Assembly: GCA_945947715.1 (NCBI GenBank)
Contig: CAMEYZ010000059.1
Coordinates: 1 to 10,778 of the forward strand
From: an uncultured Clostridia bacterium
GTDB taxonomy: Bacteria > Bacillota > Clostridia > Oscillospirales > Ruminococcaceae
Direction: 5' to 3'
Length of the DNA stretch: 10,778 nt
Part shown: positions 6,441-10,778 of the stretch, piece by piece
Layout of the letters: each line of letters opens with the position of its first letter
How positions within the stretch are numbered: the stretch's first letter is position 1
Notes under the pieces: model-generated
Told to the model about the DNA's origin: nothing
Seen by the model: the letters and a program-made list of their open reading frames with translations, nothing else
Databases searched by the model: none
Made by a program: the position numbers and the translations under genes

Positions 6441-7115
6441 TTACTTTCTCTTTCTGGAGATAACAGCAGCTACGCCTGCAACAGCTGCAACAGCAGCGAT
6501 AGCAGCAGCAGAAGCATTACCTGTAGCAGCAGGAGCTGTTACATCGTCAGAAGCGGGAGCCTCTTCAGTTGTTTCCTCAGCGGGAGCCTCTTCCTCAACA
6601 GTCTCTTCTGTGGTCTCCTCAGCTGTATCCTCAGCAGCAGCGCCGCCGAGACCTGTAACTGTGAATGTTACGGAGAGGGACTCAGCGATAGGAGTTGCAT
6701 TTGTGAATGCAGGATCATCCTTAGTATCGCTGTACATGTTGTAGATATCAATTCTGTAGTTACCCTTCTCCTCGATATCGCCGTACATGATCTTGGAAGC
6801 GTCGAAGGAAACATCAGCGCCGTCGATCTGGATAGAATCGAGAGTAGCAACAGCGTCGGGAGCAGCTGCGAACATGCCCTGGACGTCGATTACGAATACG
6901 CCGATCTCCTCAGTACCTGCTACAGCAGTAGAAGTGATAGTATATGTACCGTCGCCTGTGATCTCAACAGAGGACTCCCAGTCCTGGAATGTCCAGTTTG
7001 TATCGGTGAAACCGAGTGTTGCTGTGTAAGAATCGTCTGCGAAAGCTGTAACTGAAACAGCAGAAGCTGCTACAGCAGTTCCAACTAATGCAGCTGCAAA
7101 TTTGTTCATTTTCAT
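6441..7115 (-). CDS. Secreted beta-sandwich-like protein with PAATGN tail
   Basis: 224 residues from the ATG at 7115. The frame extends to 7262, but the upstream part translates AT-rich promoter DNA (which contains a TATAAT), and AAAGGA (7126-7131) lies 10 nt before ATG 7115. Signal peptide 1-26 (cleavage after AFA). Residues about 27-155 form a beta-rich domain paralogous to the downstream 239-aa protein: TGDGTYTITS, LDSIQIDGADVSF, YRIDIYNMYSD, VTFTVTGL. The linker at 156-194 is built from EEAPAEETTEE-like units, followed by PAATGN (195-200), an Ala/Val helix and RKRK. Ala codons are almost only GCT and GCA, as expected for a highly expressed gene. It has its own extended -10 promoter and strong terminator, so it is probably monocistronic. 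The expected location is the cell surface; the ligand is unknown. Confidence 0.9.
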   Translation of the reverse strand: MKMNKFAAALVGTAVAASAVSVTAFADDSYTATLGFTDTNWTFQDWESSVEITGDGTYTITSTAVAGTEEIGVFVIDVQGMFAAAPDAVATLDSIQIDGADVSFDASKIMYGDIEEKGNYRIDIYNMYSDTKDDPAFTNATPIAESLSVTFTVTGLGGAAAEDTAEETTEETVEEEAPAEETTEEAPASDDVTAPAATGNASAAAIAAVAAVAGVAAVISRKRK

Positions 7116-7175
7116 TTCTGAAACATCCTTTCTTAAATTACCGTCATATTTACACGGATAACTAATTATAGTTGA

Positions 7176-7184
7176 ATTATACCA
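7176..7184 (-). promoter_or_regulatory. Extended -10 promoter of the 224-aa gene
   Basis: TGGTATAAT on the - strand (TATAAT at 7176-7181 preceded by TG plus one base). The -35 position reads TAGAAT, which is poor, but an extended -10 can compensate. TTGTAACAA (7211-7219) begins 30 bp upstream of the -10 box, nearly the same place as at the 5315-5343 promoter. Confidence 0.65.
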
Positions 7185-7236
7185 TAACGTATTAAAAAAT
7201 TCTATATATATTGTAACAAAATATTTTATGAAAACG

Positions 7237-7262
7237 TTGTGCATTTTTACAAATCTGCACAA
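7237..7262. repeat. Dyad TTGTGCA/TGCACAA between two TGN-tail genes
   Basis: Seven-bp inverted repeat (7237-7243 with 7256-7262), 12-nt spacer. It lies downstream of the 60-aa gene and upstream of the 224-aa gene promoter. On the - strand CGTTTTC follows, a poor T-run, so it may be a weak terminator or an operator. Confidence 0.4.
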
Positions 7263-7294
7263 TTTTCCCCGATTTTGGATTACAACTTGGCAAC

Positions 7295-7323
7295 AAAAAA
7301 ATAATTATGTAATATTATTTTTT
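7295..7323 (-). terminator. A/T-only hairpin at the stop codon of the 60-aa gene (weak)
   Basis: Ten A/T pairs (7296-7305 with 7314-7323) around an 8-nt loop, overlapping the TAA stop, and seven T's on the - strand side (7295-7301). Without G-C pairs it would be an inefficient terminator. Confidence 0.3.
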
Positions 7324-7497
7324 GTTTTTCTTCTTAGCGATAACGGTGACCGCAGCCAAAGCGGCAGGTACGATATACGCCGCAACTCCGATATTACCCG
7401 TTTCAGGAACAGCCTGCGCAGCCTCAGCATAAACAGCATTGCCGCCCACGCAGAGAGTCATTGCGGCAGCAGCGATAAAAAGAGCAGCCTTCTGCAT
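7315..7497 (-). CDS. Minimal 60-residue signal peptide plus VPETGN sorting tail
   Basis: The frame is open to 7539, but AAGGAGG (7506-7512) sits 8 nt before ATG 7497 and so decides this start. The protein has a signal peptide (1-24, cleavage after VYA), only nine residues (EAAQAVPET) before the expected sortase cut after Thr33, then GN, an Ala/Val/Ile helix and a strongly basic KKKNKK end. No domain or stalk is present. Its VPETG is the most LPXTG-like motif of the cluster. It lies downstream of the 126-aa gene, separated from it by that gene's terminator, and I find no promoter of its own, so it may be made by readthrough. It could be a degraded remnant, a peptide substrate or signal released or anchored by sortase, or a filler of sorting sites; the sequence does not decide. 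Confidence 0.75.
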   Translation of the reverse strand: MQKAALFIAAAAMTLCVGGNAVYAEAAQAVPETGNIGVAAYIVPAALAAVTVIAKKKNKK

Positions 7498-7549
7498 TGC
7501 CGTTGCCTCCTTTTTCATCATTTTTCTCATTTTCCCCACATTTTTTCAC

Positions 7550-7584
7550 AAAAAAATGCCCGTCTGTATTGCAAGGCGGGCATT
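7550..7584 (-). terminator. Intrinsic terminator of the 126-aa acidic stalk gene
   Basis: Eight-bp stem AATGCCCG/CGGGCATT (7555-7562 with 7577-7584), extendable by up to three more pairs, then a run of seven T's on the - strand (7550-7556). It lies about 37 nt after the stop codon and about 50 nt before the start of the 60-aa gene. Confidence 0.88.
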
Positions 7585-7621
7585 ATTCACTGCACGAAGG
7601 CAGAATTTTCTCGAAGTAAAA

Positions 7622-8002
7622 TTACTTAGACTTCTTAGCAACAACAGCTGCAGCTGCGAGAGCTACAGGAATTACTGCGAGAGCAACGGGAGCGTTACCT
7701 GTTGCAGGAGAAGTTTCCTCAGCGGGAGTCTCTTCCTCAACAGTCTCTTCCTCAACAGTCTCCTCCTCAACGGGCTCTTCTTCCTCGAAGGTCTCGTCTT
7801 CCAAGTCTGTATCTTCCCAAGTCTCTTCCTCGGGCTCTTCCTCAACGGGCTCCTCGTCCTCGATAACCTCTTCCTCGGTAACCTCTTCCTCGGTAACCTC
7901 TTCAACGTCTTCCTCGAGGCCAGCTGCGAAAGAAGTAAGACCTGTCATTGTAAGAGCCATAGCAGATGCTGCAAGAGCAGCAAGAATCTTCTTTGTTTTC
8001 AT
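7622..8002 (-). CDS. Secreted, almost purely acidic stalk protein with SPATGN tail
   Basis: 126 residues; the ATG at 8002 is preceded by GGAGGA (8011-8016). Signal peptide 1-26 or 27 (cleavage after SFA or SFAA). The mature part up to Thr101 is about 75 residues, of which I count 42 Glu or Asp and no Lys or Arg, arranged in pentapeptide repeats (VTEEE twice, VEEET three times). SPATGN is at 98-103, followed by a helix of Ala, Val, Leu and Pro and a KKSK end. There is no folded domain: it would be an extended, highly negative stalk on the cell surface. A role in charge shielding, cation binding or spacing is inference. Very biased codons (GAA/GAG, GCT/GCA) suggest strong expression. It has its own promoter and terminator. 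Confidence 0.88.
   Translation of the reverse strand: MKTKKILAALAASAMALTMTGLTSFAAGLEEDVEEVTEEEVTEEEVIEDEEPVEEEPEEETWEDTDLEDETFEEEEPVEEETVEEETVEEETPAEETSPATGNAPVALAVIPVALAAAAVVAKKSK
7731..7775 (-). repeat. 15-bp tandem repeat coding for VEEET units
   Basis: TCTTCCTCAACAGTC (+ strand) occurs exactly at 7731-7745 and 7746-7760, then with a few changes at 7761-7775. The period is five codons, so copy changes keep the frame. Confidence 0.8.
7865..7902 (-). repeat. 15-bp tandem repeat coding for VTEEE units
   Basis: AACCTCTTCCTCGGT (+ strand) at 7865-7879 and 7880-7894, plus eight more bases of a third copy. Five-codon period, in frame. Confidence 0.85.
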
Positions 8003-8079
8003 TGTTTTGTTCCTCCATTTAAATTTTCAGATTAAAACTTTAGATAAAAGCTTTTTTCAAGCATTTTATGCTATGATTT

Positions 8080-8108
8080 ATTATATCACATCATTTTAAG
8101 ATATACAA
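8080..8108 (-). promoter_or_regulatory. Promoter of the acidic stalk gene
   Basis: TTGTAT (8103-8108) and TATAAT (8080-8085) on the - strand, 17-bp spacer. The start is expected near 8073, giving a leader of about 70 nt with AAAAGCTTTT (8046-8055). A further TATAAT at 8114-8119 lacks a -35. The remaining intergenic DNA up to 8245 shows no clear terminator for the cupin gene. Confidence 0.6.
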
Positions 8109-8245
8109 CCATTATTATAACAGTTTTTACGCAGTTTTTTCGTTTCCTTATCGACAACTTTCACAAAATTTTAAGAACATTTCGCTTTTGGCAAACAATA
8201 AATGATTACATTGCCGTGAAAAATTTACCAATTTGTAACCACTTT

Positions 8246-8578
8246 TCAAGGCTGCGCAGGCACTGCCGCAAGGAATAAAAGCTCTTCTGTGCTGTCATTT
8301 ATCAGGCTGTGAGAATGTCCCTTCGGGCAGTAATGGCACTGTCCCTCAGAAATGGGAAATTCCTGTCCGTCATAGATAAATTTCCCCTTTCCCTTGAGAA
8401 TATACACTATCTCGCAGTTATCCTCGTGGGTATGAAGCCCTATACATGCTCCCGGCTCCAGAGAAGCCCTCATTATGCGGTTACTTCCGTCGAAATATCC
8501 ATTTGAGCGCATAATTCCTGTGCCGCCCTTGAAGCCAGTGACGACGGTCTCATCTATCTTATCAAAATCAATTATCAT
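8246..8578 (-). CDS. Small single-domain cupin
   Basis: 110 residues, the usual size of a one-domain cupin_2 protein. Cupin motif 1 is visible as G43...H49-T-H51...E56 with G63 after it, and motif 2 as P85-K-G-H88-S-H90. H49, H51, E56 and H88 or H90 are the expected metal ligands. Cupins of this type are metal-dependent enzymes or small-ligand sensors; the specific reaction cannot be told from sequence. No signal peptide, so cytoplasmic. Its ATG overlaps the prmC stop as ATGA (8575-8578), and GGAGG (8586-8590) lies 7 nt upstream inside prmC, so it is the last gene of the operon and probably translationally coupled. A functional link with PrmC is not implied. Confidence 0.9.
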   Translation of the reverse strand: MIIDFDKIDETVVTGFKGGTGIMRSNGYFDGSNRIMRASLEPGACIGLHTHEDNCEIVYILKGKGKFIYDGQEFPISEGQCHYCPKGHSHSLINDSTEELLFLAAVPAQP

Positions 8579-9471
8579 GTTAAGTCCTCCTTATCGGGCG
8601 ATTTATAGCCGAAGATCACCCGCTCATTACCGCCCAGGTCCTTCTTGACGGTAACATCATAAAATCCGCTTTTTTCCATTATTTCGGCCACCTGCCCGCA
8701 CTGCTGATAGCCCGCCTCAAAGGCCAGCAGCCCGTTATCCTCCAGGACCTCCCTCCAGAGACAGGCTATCACCCGATAGAATTTCAGCCCGTCAATACCT
8801 CCGTCAAGAGCGTACTTAGGCTCATAGCCCACCTCAGTCTGCAGCTCGGACATTTCCTCCTTTGTAAGATAAGGCGGATTCGAAACGATACAGCCGAATT
8901 TTATATGCTCCCCCACATTTTCAGGGTCAGAGAAGTTGTCCAGCAGAGCGCCGTTCATCACATCCCCCTTGATATAGCGCAGCACGGTATCGTTCATACG
9001 CGCATTATGGACAAGATAGGGCATCGCCTCGGAGGAATTTTCCACCGCAGTCACTTCCGCTCCGGGGATATTCTTTTTCAGCGCCACGGCAATGCAGCCG
9101 CTGCCGCTGCACAGGTCAATGATGCGCATATTTTCCCGCGGCGAGCGATAGTATTCAATGACCGTATCAACTAATATCTCGGTGTCCGGTCTGGGAATAA
9201 GCACTCCCTCGCCCACCTTGAAGGGCAGTCCGTAAAACTCCCATTTTCCGAGGATATACTGTAAGGGATAGCCCGTCGCACGTTTTTCGGCGGCTTCTAT
9301 CGCCTTTCTGGCAGCAGTATCCTCCACTTGCTTATCGGCTTTTAAAAGCAGCTGTGTACCGTCCAATCCGAGAAAGTCCTCAGCGATGCAGCTCCCGTCG
9401 AAATCATATTCCTCGATACCCGCAGACCTAAGTATCTCCTTTATCCTCGCAGTAAGCTCCCTTATCACCAT
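8575..9471 (-). CDS. prmC: Release factor glutamine methyltransferase
   Basis: 298 residues, typical length for PrmC/HemK. The N-terminal helical domain (1-75) holds TGYPLQYILGKWEF (66-79), the family signature; then come IPRPDTE (92-98), SAM-binding motif I DLCSGSGC (119-126), an acidic residue after strand 2 (VEN, 143-145) and the catalytic NPPY (198-201) that holds the target glutamine. The enzyme methylates the Gln of the GGQ motif in peptide-chain release factors, using SAM, in the cytoplasm. The ATG at 9471 overlaps the end of yqhQ by 7 nt (9465-9471) and no strong Shine-Dalgarno is seen, so it is probably coupled to yqhQ translation. In many Firmicutes the next gene is prfA; here it is a cupin gene. 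Confidence 0.97.
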   Translation of the reverse strand: MVIRELTARIKEILRSAGIEEYDFDGSCIAEDFLGLDGTQLLLKADKQVEDTAARKAIEAAEKRATGYPLQYILGKWEFYGLPFKVGEGVLIPRPDTEILVDTVIEYYRSPRENMRIIDLCSGSGCIAVALKKNIPGAEVTAVENSSEAMPYLVHNARMNDTVLRYIKGDVMNGALLDNFSDPENVGEHIKFGCIVSNPPYLTKEEMSELQTEVGYEPKYALDGGIDGLKFYRVIACLWREVLEDNGLLAFEAGYQQCGQVAEIMEKSGFYDVTVKKDLGGNERVIFGYKSPDKEDLT

Positions 9472-10436
9472 TTGTCGTCACTCTTATCCTCAGGGATACA
9501 GGGAGTTAGCGCTGCGATAGCCACCTCTATCATCTTGTCGGTAGGCTCCTTAGTGGTTATCCTCTGGAGCCACATTCCCGGCGCAGATATCACCCTCGTG
9601 AAAATATTATCAAATCTGCCAGCCAGTCTGATAAGCTCATAGCCGATAGATGCCTCCACAGGCAGCAGCAGCAGCTGGAGTCCGAATCTCAGCCACACGT
9701 TGGACCATGGCAGGAACATGCCCACACAGACGCTCAGCAGCACTACTATAAATATAAAGCTCGTTCCGCAGCGGGGGTGGAATCTGGACTGCTTTCTCAC
9801 GTTGTCCACGGTGAGCTCCAGTCCGTTTTCGTAGCAGAATATGGTCTTATGCTCAGCGCCGTGATACATAAAGGTAGTGTGAATCTCGCCCATATTTGAT
9901 ATGGCCCACATGTATCCTACCAGCATGATTATCTTGATAACTCCCTCAGAAACAGCCTTTGTCCAGGTGGGAGCGCCCGCATATTTCAGCAGTGATGACA
10001 GCGCTGCCGGCACAAACTTGAACACGCACACCGCAATGATCATCGCCGCCACACATACCACCAGCATGATAGTATTCATTATCTCCTTGCCATGCTCGCC
10101 CTCCAGCTTAGCGCTGAGCCAGCGTTCAAAGCGATTCATCTCCTCGGGGTCGTCCTCCTCGTCGTCATCGGTGACCTGCTTCTGAGCGGACTTCATCATG
10201 CATTTCAGTCCGTCCCACAGCGACACTCCGAAATTGAAGCAGCCTCTGATAAAGGGGGTTTTCGTGTACCACGGAGCAGTTTTTCCGTTGCGTATCTTCC
10301 AGGTCTCCACGTCGATAGTACCGTCCGGCAGACGACACGCCATAGCAGAAACGTCTATTCCTCTCATCATAATGCCCTCGATAAGTGCCTGTCCGCCTAT
10401 CTTGGACTTAAAGGGCTGTGTTTTCTCTTCGCTCAT
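9465..10436 (-). CDS. yqhQ: DUF1385 membrane protein, YqhQ family
   Basis: 323 residues. Family hallmarks are clear: GGQALIEGIMMRG (14-26), YHGAEHK (191-197), NVRKQSRFHPRCGTS (212-226) and PVEASIGYELIRLAGR (259-274). Predicted membrane segments are at about 121-143, 166-181, 226-244 and 246-263. The stretch VTDDDEEDDPEE (88-99) is an acidic insert before the first helix. The biochemical role of the family is not established to my knowledge; it is a conserved Firmicutes integral membrane protein usually next to prmC. The ATG at 10436 has AAAGGAG (10444-10450) 7 nt upstream. It starts 28 nt after the preceding partial gene and overlaps prmC by 7 nt, so all are one operon. Confidence 0.95.
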   Translation of the reverse strand: MSEEKTQPFKSKIGGQALIEGIMMRGIDVSAMACRLPDGTIDVETWKIRNGKTAPWYTKTPFIRGCFNFGVSLWDGLKCMMKSAQKQVTDDDEEDDPEEMNRFERWLSAKLEGEHGKEIMNTIMLVVCVAAMIIAVCVFKFVPAALSSLLKYAGAPTWTKAVSEGVIKIIMLVGYMWAISNMGEIHTTFMYHGAEHKTIFCYENGLELTVDNVRKQSRFHPRCGTSFIFIVVLLSVCVGMFLPWSNVWLRFGLQLLLLPVEASIGYELIRLAGRFDNIFTRVISAPGMWLQRITTKEPTDKMIEVAIAALTPCIPEDKSDDKW

Positions 10437-10464
10437 TGATATTCTCCTTTCTAAGGCTAACTGT

Positions 10465-10778
10465 TCACTCTATCACATAAAAATTGTTTCTGACCTCGGT
10501 CAGCGTAAGCACCAGTGATTCCTCGCTGTCGTCGGCAAGTCTGACCATATAGCAGGCATCGCCTATCTGCTTGATAAGCTGCCAGCCCTCCGAAATGTAG
10601 GCCTCGCTGTCCTCGGTGCTCACTGCCAGTATCCTCATAAGCTCTGGGGATGAGTTGATGTTCTCATTATATCGGCAGAACACCGCCGCACCCGAAGCGC
10701 TGTCTATCTTCATAGTGACAAGGCCCTCCCACCTGCCGGGGAACATCATCACCCAGCTTTGTGCCTTGTTGTACCAGC
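10465..10778 (-). CDS. C-terminal part of an unrecognised protein (5' end outside window)
   Basis: The frame is open to the window edge: beyond a possible GTG at 10752 it reads WYNKAQSW without a stop and with no ribosome binding site before that GTG, so this is most likely the end of a longer protein. About 104 residues are visible. WVMMFPGRWEGLVTM followed by alternating strands is reminiscent of the C-terminal domains of clostridial secreted or lipoprotein-like proteins of unknown function; this is weak resemblance. It ends in TGA 28 nt before yqhQ, on the same strand, so the two are probably co-transcribed from a promoter outside the window. Confidence 0.7.
   Translation of the reverse strand, partial: WYNKAQSWVMMFPGRWEGLVTMKIDSASGAAVFCRYNENINSSPELMRILAVSTEDSEAYISEGWQLIKQIGDACYMVRLADDSEESLVLTLTEVRNNFYVIE

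Noticed and set aside
6441..7115. The TGN tail considered as a PEP-CTERM or other exosortase signal
   Set aside because: The organism looks Gram-positive, and a T-G motif directly before the helix fits sortase signals better than exosortase ones.
7116..7262. N-terminal extension of the 224-aa gene to 7262
   Set aside because: The extra 49 codons cover the extended -10 promoter and AT-rich spacer; the ribosome binding site and signal peptide place the start at 7115.
7498..7539. Longer 74-residue version of the 60-aa protein
   Set aside because: AAGGAGG lies within this extension 8 nt before ATG 7497, and upstream ATGs have no comparable ribosome binding site.
7731..7902. Short regular repeats considered as a CRISPR or VNTR array
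   Set aside because: Units are 15 bp, contiguous and in frame, coding for acidic pentapeptides; there are no spacers.
7439..8035. A + strand open frame of 198 codons opposite the acidic stalk gene
   Set aside because: It spans a terminator and the antisense of the Glu repeats; Leu/Phe-rich translation without a ribosome binding site.
8155..8245. A terminator for the cupin gene
   Set aside because: Only short, poorly placed inverted repeats (for example GGCAA/TTGCC around 8192-8217) without a following T-run on the - strand.

Overview
The window looks like the chromosome of a low-to-mid-GC Gram-positive gut or rumen clostridium, most likely Ruminococcus or a close Oscillospiraceae relative. 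The basis is AAGGAGG-type ribosome binding sites, AT-rich intergenic regions with TATAAT-type promoters, a cluster of Ala-rich secreted proteins with sortase-like tails, a protein domain that resembles modules of Ruminococcus plant-cell-wall proteins, and a clostridial housekeeping block (yqhQ-prmC). Species assignment is inference; there is no rRNA or other marker.

Layout. (1) Positions 1-1868, + strand: the 3' part of a membrane-anchored beta-propeller protein whose start lies before the window. (2) 1874-1906: a bidirectional terminator shared with a convergent lipoprotein gene (1906-2682, -). All remaining genes are on the - strand. (3) 2801-8002: six consecutive secreted proteins, each with a signal peptide, a mostly acidic Glu/Pro/Thr/Ala linker and a C-terminal tail made of x-[PA]-x-T-G-N, an Ala/Val-rich helix and a Lys/Arg end. 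They run from a two-domain 444-residue protein through three single-domain proteins to an almost purely acidic stalk (126 aa) and a minimal 60-residue protein that is little more than signal peptide plus sorting signal. (4) 8246-10778: a tightly packed housekeeping operon, transcribed toward the cluster: partial ORF, yqhQ (DUF1385), prmC and a small cupin, with 28-nt spacing and then 7-nt and 4-nt overlaps.

Regulation visible in the sequence. Several promoters can be read on the - strand (before the lipoprotein gene, before the 444-aa gene, before the 239-, 224- and 126-aa genes, and one before no ORF). Intergenic regions in the cluster carry repeated GTAA/TTGTAAC motifs, many spaced by about one or two helical turns. 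The same 9-mer TTGTAACAA lies 30-31 bp upstream of two separate -10 boxes. One of these promoters (5315-5343) faces a folded ~75-nt element ending in a T-run (5232-5308), which looks like a small RNA gene or an attenuator leader.

Working model (inference). The six TGN proteins are co-located substrates of one sortase-like enzyme encoded elsewhere. Those with beta-sandwich domains may bind a surface or carbohydrate ligand, with acidic stalks holding them off the envelope. No sortase, dockerin, cohesin or glycoside hydrolase gene is present in the window.
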